Shown piece by piece: positions 15,378 through 23,676 of a DNA stretch of 43,798 bases (position 1 is its first letter; each line of letters begins with the position of its first letter). The stretch is from an uncultured Gammaproteobacteria bacterium (lineage in GTDB: Bacteria; Pseudomonadota; Gammaproteobacteria; Pseudomonadales; Pseudohongiellaceae). The stretch lies in assembly GCA_913058135.1 (NCBI GenBank), contig CAJXPR010000019.1, positions 1 through 43,798 of the forward strand, given 5' to 3'. Under the pieces are notes generated by a model, which was not told the DNA's origin, made no database searches, and saw only the letters and a list, made by a program, of their open reading frames with translations. The position numbers were made by a program, and so were the translations under genes.

Positions 15378-16883
15378 GTGAGCGCCCAAAGACCCTTCGT
15401 CAGGCTGATCGGTGGCGCTTACCGGATCGGGGCGAACAGACAATTGCGCCTGGCGCCGATGTCGCTGGTGCCGGGCCAGCACTGGTGTATTTTCGGCGGC
15501 AACGGTGCTGGTAAAACCCTGCTGGCCACATTCATGAGCGGCCGAGTGGCTGGCGTGAGTCAACCGCTATTTGCTGACGATTTCGATCCATTGACAGATA
15601 TCTGTGAAGTGTCGTTCGCCGAGCAACAGCGTTGGTGGCGCCACGATGATCGGCATGATGTCAGCGAGTTCAACGCCTCCGCCTCGGATGCAGGCACCAC
15701 CGTCGCCAGACTGATTGCTGACAATGAGGCAGATCCGGGCAGGCTGGACGCTTTGCTCGACCTGCTGGATATCACCTCGCTAAGGGGCCAGGGGATTCGT
15801 TTTCTGTCCTCCGGACAGGTCAGGCGCGCCTTGCTTGCCCGTGCCCTGTACCGGCAGCCAAAACTGCTGATTCTGGACAATCCGCTGGAAAGCATTGACC
15901 GCCACAGCGCGAGGCGTATACGCGACGCCATCGCGGGCTGGATGTCAGCCAGCAATTGTACCTTGCAACTGAGCCGCCGCCGTCGGGACATATTGCCTGG
16001 CATTACCCATATGGCCTTTATGCAGGACCTGGCAGTGACGGCGATCGGTACGCGAGCTGAAGTGATTGCCGATATTCCCGACCGTGTGTTGGCAGATCAT
16101 GCGGATACTGGCCATTTGCCCAGTCCCTGTACCGGCCACCAGCAGCATCTGCTCAGGTCTGGTGAAACTCTGTTGTCTTTGCGGGGCGTTAGTGCCGCCT
16201 ATGGCAACAACCTTGTCTTCAGCGATCTTTACTGGGACATGAGGTGGGGTCAGTATGTGCTGATTGACGGCCCCAATGGTTGTGGCAAGTCGACGTTGTT
16301 GGGACTTATAGATGGTGACAACCATAAAGCCTACGGCCAGCCAGTCTGGCTGTTCGGCAGGTTGCGAGGTACAGGTGAAAGCGTTTGGCAAATCAAATCC
16401 AGGTTCGGCATTGTTTCCAATGAACTGCATAACCGCTATGTCAAAGGCTGGCGTGTGCTGGACGTTGTGGTCAGCGGCTTCTTTGATTCGCAAGGCCTGT
16501 ACGATGACAGCGGCGCCAGCGAGACAGCTACCGCGAGGCAGTGGCTGCAGATCATGGGGCTTGAGGCCAGACAGCGCGAGTACTACCACGAGCTGTCGTT
16601 CGGCGAGCAACGGCTGGCGCTGCTTGCCCGCGCCATGGTCAAGCAACCGTCGATTCTGGTGCTGGATGAGGCCAGTGTCGGGCTGGATGATTATCATCGC
16701 GACAAGTTGCTGGCGTTGCTCGAATCCATTGCCGAAGGGGGCAGGACAAACATTATATACGTGAGTCATGATGATGAACCTTGTCCCGGATTTATCACTC
16801 AGCGGCTCAGGTTCGACAAGCACCTGGCGCAAGCGCCGGCTACGATCACGGTACAGCAGCGTATCGACGGCGTCTGGCAATAG
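15378..16883 (+). CDS. ModF-like twin ATP-binding cassette protein
   Basis: A soluble protein of 501 residues with two ABC ATPase domains and no membrane segment, arranged as in ModF/PhrA-type proteins. Domain 1: Walker A GGNGAGKT (40-47), signature LSSGQ, Walker B ending in Asp167-Asn168, so the catalytic Glu is lost, and Arg200 stands where the switch His should be. Domain 2 is canonical: Walker A GPNGCGKS (298-305), signature LSFGEQ, Asp430-Glu431, His464. One site is therefore probably degenerate. No permease or binding protein is encoded nearby, so molybdate transport is not supported. GTG 15378 follows the esterase stop by 4 nt; an overlapping ATG at 15336 is less likely. Role unknown. 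Confidence 0.82.
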   Translation: MSAQRPFVRLIGGAYRIGANRQLRLAPMSLVPGQHWCIFGGNGAGKTLLATFMSGRVAGVSQPLFADDFDPLTDICEVSFAEQQRWWRHDDRHDVSEFNASASDAGTTVARLIADNEADPGRLDALLDLLDITSLRGQGIRFLSSGQVRRALLARALYRQPKLLILDNPLESIDRHSARRIRDAIAGWMSASNCTLQLSRRRRDILPGITHMAFMQDLAVTAIGTRAEVIADIPDRVLADHADTGHLPSPCTGHQQHLLRSGETLLSLRGVSAAYGNNLVFSDLYWDMRWGQYVLIDGPNGCGKSTLLGLIDGDNHKAYGQPVWLFGRLRGTGESVWQIKSRFGIVSNELHNRYVKGWRVLDVVVSGFFDSQGLYDDSGASETATARQWLQIMGLEARQREYYHELSFGEQRLALLARAMVKQPSILVLDEASVGLDDYHRDKLLALLESIAEGGRTNIIYVSHDDEPCPGFITQRLRFDKHLAQAPATITVQQRIDGVWQ

Positions 16884-16886
16884 CCG

Positions 16887-17699
16887 TCACCACGGCGCGT
16901 CAGTAATACTGCTGTCGCCTGGCATGAATTGTTTTGCTGCATCTGGCGCCTGATAAAAGCGGGTCAGCATCAGCAGGACACCGGGCACATCCAGCAGTTC
17001 GGTATCAGACAGCACCAGCTTGTCACGAATGCGCTCGAGCTGCATGAACATTCTGCCGTCATGCGTGTAGCTGATGGCCTGAAAGGTTTCGCCATCAACA
17101 CCCCAATGAGACGAGATCAGTTCCTGCCCGATCTGCCCGTCCAGGCGGGCAAATGGATAGAACCAGCGCTCATCGCGCGCGCCGGCCAGGTAGGTGATGA
17201 TGTGGCCGTCCGGGTAATACCAGGCTTCATTGATGGTACGGAAACTGAAGGTCGCCGGGTTGCCATTGGGCCAGTACAGGGTCTGGCCACCACGTGCCCA
17301 GCGAAACGCCATGACCTGGCCGTTGGGGTAGTAGATCGTGGTGTCGCGGCCCGGACGGGCCACAAAAAGCTGGCCATTGGGGAAATACCAGGCCGCATCG
17401 TACAGGTCGGCCGACACCGGTTGGCCATTTCCGTATCGACTGCTGAAACGTGTGGCTTCGGTCAGCATCACAGGCTGACAGGCGAGACGATTCAGCTCCG
17501 CCATCGCCGCATGCATGTCGGCCAGTTGTTGGGGGTGGTCGTAATTGGCAGGCAGTATGGTGTTCACGGCCAGCATCTTGGCCATGAACTCCAGCGATGC
17601 GCAGGCGCTGCTGACGGAACGTGCGTCGGCCGTCGCCATGCTACTACTGGCTGCGAACAGCAGAGCCAGCAAAAAGCGGGGCAGGGTTTTATTGGTCAT
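16887..17699 (-). CDS. Periplasmic protein with tandem (W/Y)-Y-x-P-N-G repeats
   Basis: A 270-residue exported protein; the signal peptide ends near residue 24 (ASSSMATADA). The centre is built from about five tandem repeats of roughly 19 residues, each starting like WYFPNGQ, IYYPNGQ, LYWPNGN, WYYPDGH and WFYPFAR. The units resemble the beta-hairpin repeats of YwqK/MORN-type proteins, which often serve as binding scaffolds. The C-terminal part (HDGRMFMQLERIRDKLVLSD) is unassigned. ATG 17699 has a perfect AAGGAG 7 nt upstream; the longer open frame is spurious. It lies 115 nt downstream of the persulfide dioxygenase gene on the same strand and 3 nt from the convergent ATPase stop. Function unknown. 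Confidence 0.75.
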   Translation of the reverse strand: MTNKTLPRFLLALLFAASSSMATADARSVSSACASLEFMAKMLAVNTILPANYDHPQQLADMHAAMAELNRLACQPVMLTEATRFSSRYGNGQPVSADLYDAAWYFPNGQLFVARPGRDTTIYYPNGQVMAFRWARGGQTLYWPNGNPATFSFRTINEAWYYPDGHIITYLAGARDERWFYPFARLDGQIGQELISSHWGVDGETFQAISYTHDGRMFMQLERIRDKLVLSDTELLDVPGVLLMLTRFYQAPDAAKQFMPGDSSITDAPW

Positions 17700-17786
17700 C
17701 TCGTACTCCTTTTTATCCTGAGGCACCGGTAACAGGGCTGTCAGGAACAGCGTACGACGTGAACAATTAACAACTGCTGAACGGAA

Positions 17787-17810
17787 TCGCCTGACGTAGG
17801 TCAGCGGCGA
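17787..17810 (-). terminator. Hairpin after the persulfide dioxygenase gene
   Basis: TCGC-CTGAC-GTAG-GTCAG-CG-GCGA: a 9-bp stem with a 2-nt bulge, 4 nt past the stop on the minus strand. The following bases (TTCCGTT) are only weakly U-rich, so it would attenuate rather than fully stop transcription into the repeat-protein gene. Confidence 0.35.
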
Positions 17811-17814
17811 CGAG

Positions 17815-18855
17815 TCAGGTGTTTTTCCAGTGCAATACACCGCCATGGATGTTAGCTACTTTCTCGTGCCCGGCGGATTTGAGCATGGCTGCCGCCAGCG
17901 ATGAGCGTTTGCCCGATCGGCAAAGCGTCACCACGGGTTTGTCTCGCGGTATCTCCTCGATACGCTGACGCAGCTCGCTCAACGGGATGACCATGGCGTT
18001 ATTGAGACCGTCGAGAGGCTCGTCCTGTTCATCCGCTTCGCGAACATCAAGAATAGTGACAGACGGCTGGTTCTGGATGACCCATTCCGGTTCCACCTCG
18101 GCAATGCCGGCGAAAGTAATTCGGATATCTGCCCAGTCCGGTTCGTCCGGCAGTTGACCATCGGCAGGCATGCCGCTACGCATATTTGCTGGCAGAGCCT
18201 CGTCTATCTTCTTGGGATGAGGCAACTGCATGGCTTTCATGTACTGCACAAAATCATGTTCATTGGCGCCGCCGCCGACTCTGGGGTTGAAGGCTTTTTC
18301 CTCGGCGACCGAGGAGCGGGTGCGGCCGTTATAGTCGTGGGCCGGATAGATGGCGCAATCATCGGGCAGTGAGAAAATCTGCTCGATAATCGAGCGGTAC
18401 AGTTTTGCCGGATCACCTTGCTGAAAGTCGCTGCGTCCGCATCCGCGGATAAGCAATGTATCGCCGGTAAATGCCATGCTGTGATCGCTAAGCACATACG
18501 TGTTGCAGCCATCGGTATGGCCCGGCGTTGCCCGCACCTCCAGGCTGATGCCGCTGACGCCGAAATAGTCTCCGTGTTTCAGCGGGATATCTACGTGCTG
18601 TGCGCCGATGGCGGAAGACGATGCGATCCGGCAGCCGGTTTTTTGTTTGAGTAGCCAGGCGGCGGTGATGTGGTCGGCATGTGCATGCGTATCGGCGACA
18701 ATCTTCAGTGTCAGATCCATCTCTCGCAACATGGCCAGATCTCGTTGGCTTTGTTCAAATACCGGATCAATCAGGATGGCTTCGCGGGTTTTTTCGTCCG
18801 CCAGCAAATATGTATAGGTCGACGAAACTGCGTCATAAAGTTGTCTCAAAATCAT
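17815..18855 (-). CDS. Persulfide dioxygenase-rhodanese fusion (ETHE1-like)
   Basis: A 346-residue two-domain enzyme. The N-terminal metallo-beta-lactamase domain has THAHADH (His57, His59, Asp61, His62), TPGHTDG and HDYNGRTRSS, the signature of ETHE1-type glutathione persulfide dioxygenases, which use mononuclear Fe(II) and O2 to make sulfite. The C-terminal rhodanese domain has its active Cys312 in CRSGKRS and can move sulfane sulfur to or from thiosulfate. Such fusions are known in bacteria and detoxify sulfide-derived persulfides. Cytoplasmic, no signal peptide. ATG 18855 has AAGGAA about 7 nt upstream; the earlier Met at 18891 is not needed. It is divergent from the lipoprotein/receptor genes across 281 bp. 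Confidence 0.92.
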   Translation of the reverse strand: MILRQLYDAVSSTYTYLLADEKTREAILIDPVFEQSQRDLAMLREMDLTLKIVADTHAHADHITAAWLLKQKTGCRIASSSAIGAQHVDIPLKHGDYFGVSGISLEVRATPGHTDGCNTYVLSDHSMAFTGDTLLIRGCGRSDFQQGDPAKLYRSIIEQIFSLPDDCAIYPAHDYNGRTRSSVAEEKAFNPRVGGGANEHDFVQYMKAMQLPHPKKIDEALPANMRSGMPADGQLPDEPDWADIRITFAGIAEVEPEWVIQNQPSVTILDVREADEQDEPLDGLNNAMVIPLSELRQRIEEIPRDKPVVTLCRSGKRSSLAAAMLKSAGHEKVANIHGGVLHWKNT

Positions 18856-18974
18856 GATTCTATTCCTTTTTTTGAACATCGCCCGCGCCACCGCGCGAAT
18901 TCGGGCAGCCGTCTAACTCGCTGATATTTAAACAATAAAAGCAAAACCAAAAAACATGGCATTAACCATTTTGT

Positions 18975-18990
18975 TGTCACGATTCTGACA
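18975..18990. promoter_or_regulatory. Inverted repeat in the divergent control region 18856-19136
   Basis: TGTCA-CGATTC-TGACA, perfect 5-bp arms. The right part (CTGACA, 18985-18990) could be a -35 box with AATACT (19006-19011) as a poorly spaced -10. The 281-bp gap also holds an A/T-rich island (about 18925-18975) and is otherwise empty of genes. Confidence 0.3.
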
Positions 18991-19136
18991 TGATCGCTGA
19001 TCAACAATACTGCACCGCGGTTGTCCGGGCCTCGTCTAGGGGATGTCCCGGCTGTAACAACCGATCAGTTTTCGATTCGACAGCGACTCGATGACAAAGA
19101 CCAATTTCTGGTGCAGGACCATAAAAAGGAGCGATT

Positions 19137-20786
19137 GTGAACATGAATATCAAGACAATTTTCAGCATCAGCCTGCTGGCAGCGGCAGTAACCGCCTGCG
19201 ACGGCGGCGGCGTGACACTGGCACCCTCAACCACCGTGACCAATTCCAACAATACCACCAATGAAGGCGGTGGCAACAGTGGTACCACCAACCCCTGCGC
19301 CAGCTACACAACATCCGGCCAGACTCTGCAGGGTAGCTATGATGGGACCAACTGCACCTATTCTTCGACCTTTGTTGCTGATACGCGCCCATTGACCACC
19401 GATCTGGTTATCAACGACCTGCCTAATGACGGCCTGCATATTTTCGAAGACAGCCTGTTTGTGGGTCGTGATGTCAACGCCAACTCCGCGGCGTCTGGCG
19501 TGAGGATCCCGCAAGATGGCGAAGGTCCGACACTGACCATCGGTGCCGGCGCCGAGCTGGCATTCTTCAGCTCGCAGGATTACGTCGTGATTACCCGAGG
19601 CGCCCGCATCATCGCCGAAGGTACACGTGACCGCCCGATCATTTTCAGCGCTGTTGCCGATCTGCGTGATGGTCAGGCAACTTTGTCGGATCGTGGCCTG
19701 TGGGGTGGTCTGCAGATCAACGGTAACGGTATTACCAACAAGTGCACTGATGCAGATCGCCAGTCCACCTCCAGCAACCCGCACAACTGCCATGTCGCGG
19801 CGGAAGGCAAGCCAAACACCTATGGCGGCAACAACAATGCCGAGAACTCAGGTGTACTGCGCTATGTGCAGATTCGCCACGCCGGCTTTGAGGTGGTAGA
19901 CGGTGATGAAGTTAACGGTCTGACGTTCAACGCCGTTGGCTCGGGCACCACCGTTGAGTATGTACAGACTTATACAACACTGGATGACGGCTTCGAAATG
20001 TTTGGTGGCGCCGTTAACCTGAAATACATCGTCGGCGTAAACGTGGGCGATGATGCCTTTGACTATTCAGAAGGCTGGGTAGGTGACATGCAGTTTGGCC
20101 TGTTCGTTTCGCCCGCGGGCGCTGGCGGTAACCGTTGCATAGAAGCTGACAACACTGGTGACAGCCGTCCGGACGATATCGGGCCGTTCACCAAGGGACG
20201 GGTCTCGAACATGACCTGTATTGTCAATGATGTTGACACCAACCAGGGCACAGCGCCCAGTTCCAAAGGTGATGTCGAAGGTCCGCTCTACCGCGAAGGC
20301 ACCTACTTCGAGATGTACAACTCCATCATCACGTCAAATGCCAGTGGCATGGCCAGTAATGAGTGTATGGAACTGGATAGTGCGCAGACCTTTGCCGGTA
20401 TCAACTCGGGCATATCGGTCGCCAGCGGCAACCTGGTTGCCTGTTCGGAAGCCCTGAAAGCCAGTGGCTTTGATATCCGCAACTGGTGGGTAAACAGCGG
20501 CAACGCAGTGGTTGATTCATCAGCCAACCTGCCGGCCAACGTAATCACCGGTCTGAGCCCTTCAAACCCGACCGCGTATGTTACTGCGACAAATCTGACA
20601 GACGCCAACGGTGCTGCAATTAACGTCAATGTGTTTGACGTGACGCGCCTGAACGACAACTTCGATGCGGCCTCAGCGCCGGCGCTGGGTAGTTCCGGCA
20701 ACAGCTCTTTCTTCGAAAGCGTCGATTTCATCGGTGCGGTTAAAGAAGGTGAGGACTGGGTATCAGGCTGGACCACCGGTCTGTAA
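19137..20786 (+). CDS. Beta-helix-like surface lipoprotein, TonB-receptor partner
   Basis: A 549-residue predicted lipoprotein with the lipobox VTAC (Cys21), then an acidic Gly/Thr/Asn-rich linker (about 22-55). The body has repeated blocks such as PTLTIGAGAEL, ITRGARIIAEGTRDRPIIFSA, RGLWGGLQINGNG, LRYVQIRHAG and DDGFEMFGGAVNLKYIVGVNVGDDAFDYSEG. These resemble a large family of exported proteins, best known to me from Bacteroidetes, that seem to form a right-handed beta-helix. Asp at +2 would normally signal inner-membrane retention in E. coli, so sorting needs checking. GTG 19137 has AAGGAG 5 nt upstream (ATG 19143 is an alternative). The TonB-dependent receptor gene follows, suggesting a ligand-capture pair. 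Ligand unknown. Confidence 0.7.
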   Translation: MNMNIKTIFSISLLAAAVTACDGGGVTLAPSTTVTNSNNTTNEGGGNSGTTNPCASYTTSGQTLQGSYDGTNCTYSSTFVADTRPLTTDLVINDLPNDGLHIFEDSLFVGRDVNANSAASGVRIPQDGEGPTLTIGAGAELAFFSSQDYVVITRGARIIAEGTRDRPIIFSAVADLRDGQATLSDRGLWGGLQINGNGITNKCTDADRQSTSSNPHNCHVAAEGKPNTYGGNNNAENSGVLRYVQIRHAGFEVVDGDEVNGLTFNAVGSGTTVEYVQTYTTLDDGFEMFGGAVNLKYIVGVNVGDDAFDYSEGWVGDMQFGLFVSPAGAGGNRCIEADNTGDSRPDDIGPFTKGRVSNMTCIVNDVDTNQGTAPSSKGDVEGPLYREGTYFEMYNSIITSNASGMASNECMELDSAQTFAGINSGISVASGNLVACSEALKASGFDIRNWWVNSGNAVVDSSANLPANVITGLSPSNPTAYVTATNLTDANGAAINVNVFDVTRLNDNFDAASAPALGSSGNSSFFESVDFIGAVKEGEDWVSGWTTGL

Positions 20787-20822
20787 CACCACCGATTGCG
20801 TCCGCCCGGCGGATGCAGACAC

Positions 20823-20857
20823 ACGGGGATAAGGCCGGTATACGGACTTATCCCCGT
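20823..20857 (+). ncRNA. Large intercistronic RNA hairpin between lipoprotein and receptor genes
   Basis: ACGGGGATAAG (20823-20833) pairs exactly with CTTATCCCCGT (20847-20857). Inside, CCG (20835-20837) pairs with CGG (20843-20845) around a GTATA loop after a single G/A mismatch. No U-tract follows, so it is more likely an RNase-stop or expression-ratio element than an intrinsic terminator. Confidence 0.55.
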
Positions 20858-20896
20858 TCGGGCTTGAAGATGCTGACAAAATTACAGGTTATGATC

Positions 20897-23569
20897 ATGA
20901 AAAAACAAATGGTTTGGCAGAAACGGGAACTGGCGCTGGCTGTTGCGCTGACAGTGTCGGGCTTCGCAGTGTCGCCTCTGGCACTGGCTCAGGACGCCGG
21001 CTCTGCGCAGGCAGCGCCGCAAATTGACGAAATCATCGTGACCGGCCGCTTGCGTGATGCCGCTCGATCGCTGGTTATGGAGCGGATTGAGCAACCGTTT
21101 GCTGCGGAAGTTGTGGGTGTCGAGCAGATTTCACGTGCCGGTGATTCAGACGTTGCTTCGGCGTTACGCCGGGTAACCGGCCTCACTCTGGTGGACGGCA
21201 AATTCATTTACGTGCGGGGCCTGGGCGAGCGCTATTCCAGCGCCACTCTGAATGGTGCAGAAATCCCCTCGCCGGAGTTGAGCCGCAATGTGATCCCGCT
21301 GGACTATATTCCGGCCTCCATTCTCGAATCCGTTAAAATCAGCAAAGCCTACTCAGCAGACCAGCCTGCGGCGTTTGGTGGCGGCAACGTCAACATACGT
21401 ACCCGAGGGACACCCGACGAACTGGTATTTGACATCGGCGTAGGCACGGGCTGGAACACTGAAAATTCGGGTAAAGGGCTGCCCAATCAGGGAGATCAGG
21501 GCGGCTTGCCATCGTCAATCATGCAGGCACTGAACAAGTATCAGGGTGATATCAGTCCGGCCAACATTACACGGTTTGAATATCCCGGGTCCGGCACACC
21601 GACAGCGGCACAACAGGCTGAAGGCGTCGCTATAAATCGCGACCTGATGCTGGACCTGAACCGTAACATCGACATCGACCGGGAAACCGACCTTGACCCG
21701 GATCGCAATATTTCCGTCACTGCCGGTAACGCCTGGGACATCAATAATGATCTGTCTTTTGGTGCCCTGGCCAATGTGTCCCTCGGCGAGTCGAGCCGTA
21801 ACTCTGATCAGTCTGAGCAAAATTTTACCGATCCGGATGAATCGTTCAGAAACATACAGCGCACGTTTTCCAACGAAAGCACCACGGCGGCCGTAAACCT
21901 GAGCCTGAACTATCAGGATCGCCACAAGATTGGCACCAACAGCTATCTGCTGCGTGACGACGAGGATCAGTCGTCTATTGTGTTGGGCTACAACGCAGAC
22001 TTCCAGCAGGCCAACGGCCGTCAGCGCAAAACCAATATTACCCGTCTTGAGAAACGTGAACTCAAGGTCAACCAGGTCACCGGTGAGCACACCTTTGAAC
22101 GTTATGACCTGGACTTTATTACCATCCCTGCGGTGTTTGACTTCATCACCAGCCTGGATGTCAACTGGTTCTACTCGGATGCGCGGGCCAGCACCGAGGT
22201 GCCGAACGCCTCTTCTGTGCAGGCCATCAATCAGCGCGACCCTGCTACCGGTGCCTTGCTGGCAACGCAGGTTAACACCGGTGCATCAGCACAGTTCAGC
22301 TTCCTGAACCTGGAAGACCAGGTGGAAAGCTGGGGTTACCAGATTGATGCACCGTTTGATCTGGGCTTCACCAATGGTACCTTCAGCGGCGGTTACAACC
22401 GTAGCCGAAAATCGCGCGACTACCAGGGCTACACAGCCAATATCGTGATGGGTGCGCTGGGTCGTGATGGTACGCCGGCCCAAGTGTTCAGCAATGACAA
22501 TCTGGCAGATCTGAGCAATGGCTTCTTTCTGGACATGGGCTCCAACTTCGGTACGGAGAGCTATCTGGCCGGTGAAACCAAGGCGGCGGCGTTCGGCTCT
22601 GTCGATGCTTTCTTTATGGACAACTGGCGCGCCACGGTCGGTGTGCGGTGGGAAGATTTCAACCGTGGGGTGTTGCCGCTTGATCTGCTGGATTACACGG
22701 GCCAATCCTTGAATGGCATCATCGAAGACATGCAGGATCCGGATCAGACCTTCACGGTGCGGGATGACGATTTTTACCCGGCTGCTGCGCTGACCTACAT
22801 GCAGGATGGTTTCCTTGGCACGGAGAATTTCCAGGTACGCCTGGGCTATGGCAAGACTGTCGTGCGCCCCGACCTGCGTGAATATGCCAACATTCAGTTT
22901 ATAGATCCGGAGCTCAACGATCGTGTTGCGGGTAACCCCAATCTAAAATTCTCGGATATCGAGCATATCGACCTGCGCACCGAGCTGTTCTTTGATAACG
23001 GCGACAACATCACCGTGTCCCTGTTCTACAAGGACATCACCAATCCGATCGAGCGTGTTGAACGACCTGGTCCCCAGGACGCGCGTCTGCTCAGTTTCGA
23101 GAATGCAGAAGGTGGTGAGATCTACGGTATCGAATTTGAAGGCCTGAAGGTGATTGGCGGCGGCTTTTTTGTCAGCGGCAACCTGGTGTTGAGTGACTCG
23201 GAGCTGACCTTCACTGAGGCGAGCTCTCAGACCAGTCTTAAACGCCGCCTGACCGGTCACTCCGAATACGTTGTGAACACGCAGTTGGGATACGATTCTG
23301 ACAACGGTCAGCATTCTGCTTCTCTGTTGTACAACGTATTCGGCGAGCGTGTGTTCTTTGGCGGTCGTTCACCATCACCAGATGCGTTTGAGGATCCGTT
23401 CCACTCGCTGGATCTGACCTATTCGTACTTCCCCACCGACAGTCTGACGCTGCGTCTGCGGGCACAGAACCTGTTGAACGAGAATCGAGAATTCTATCGG
23501 GATGACGTGCGTATCATTGATGTGCAGAGCGGGGCGCGGCTCCGGCTGGACCTGACATGGAATCTGTAA
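20897..23569 (+). CDS. TonB-dependent outer-membrane receptor
   Basis: An 890-residue TonB-dependent receptor. After the signal peptide (about 1-34, ending LALAQD) comes a TonB-box-like QIDEIIVTGR, then the plug domain (about 45-170: SALRRVTGLTLVDGKFIYVRG, NVIPLDYIPASILESVKISKAYS, FGGGNVNIRTRG) and a 22-strand-type barrel ending in a typical aromatic C-terminus (LRLDLTWNL). An acidic DRETDLDPDRN-like stretch lies early in the barrel. Substrate unknown. ATG 20897 has AGG 9 nt upstream and begins the signal peptide; ATGs at 20873 and 20891 are in frame. The partner lipoprotein is 110 nt upstream behind a strong hairpin, and gspC begins about 75-107 nt downstream, depending on its start. Confidence 0.92.
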   Translation: MKKQMVWQKRELALAVALTVSGFAVSPLALAQDAGSAQAAPQIDEIIVTGRLRDAARSLVMERIEQPFAAEVVGVEQISRAGDSDVASALRRVTGLTLVDGKFIYVRGLGERYSSATLNGAEIPSPELSRNVIPLDYIPASILESVKISKAYSADQPAAFGGGNVNIRTRGTPDELVFDIGVGTGWNTENSGKGLPNQGDQGGLPSSIMQALNKYQGDISPANITRFEYPGSGTPTAAQQAEGVAINRDLMLDLNRNIDIDRETDLDPDRNISVTAGNAWDINNDLSFGALANVSLGESSRNSDQSEQNFTDPDESFRNIQRTFSNESTTAAVNLSLNYQDRHKIGTNSYLLRDDEDQSSIVLGYNADFQQANGRQRKTNITRLEKRELKVNQVTGEHTFERYDLDFITIPAVFDFITSLDVNWFYSDARASTEVPNASSVQAINQRDPATGALLATQVNTGASAQFSFLNLEDQVESWGYQIDAPFDLGFTNGTFSGGYNRSRKSRDYQGYTANIVMGALGRDGTPAQVFSNDNLADLSNGFFLDMGSNFGTESYLAGETKAAAFGSVDAFFMDNWRATVGVRWEDFNRGVLPLDLLDYTGQSLNGIIEDMQDPDQTFTVRDDDFYPAAALTYMQDGFLGTENFQVRLGYGKTVVRPDLREYANIQFIDPELNDRVAGNPNLKFSDIEHIDLRTELFFDNGDNITVSLFYKDITNPIERVERPGPQDARLLSFENAEGGEIYGIEFEGLKVIGGGFFVSGNLVLSDSELTFTEASSQTSLKRRLTGHSEYVVNTQLGYDSDNGQHSASLLYNVFGERVFFGGRSPSPDAFEDPFHSLDLTYSYFPTDSLTLRLRAQNLLNENREFYRDDVRIIDVQSGARLRLDLTWNL

Positions 23570-23676
23570 TGTAACACCCGCCCCGCAACCCTGCCGGGCG
23601 GTTCGACATATCTGAGCGCGATCAGCATATTTGGGAGAGTATACTGAACACGATCTATCAAAAAACTCGACAGAGT

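Noticed and set aside
15378-16883. Molybdate transporter component
   Set aside because: No modA, modB or modC gene in the neighbourhood, and NBD1 is degenerate.
20823-20857. Hairpin read as an intrinsic terminator
   Set aside because: No T-run follows the stem, and the downstream receptor gene has no other obvious promoter, so full termination is unlikely.
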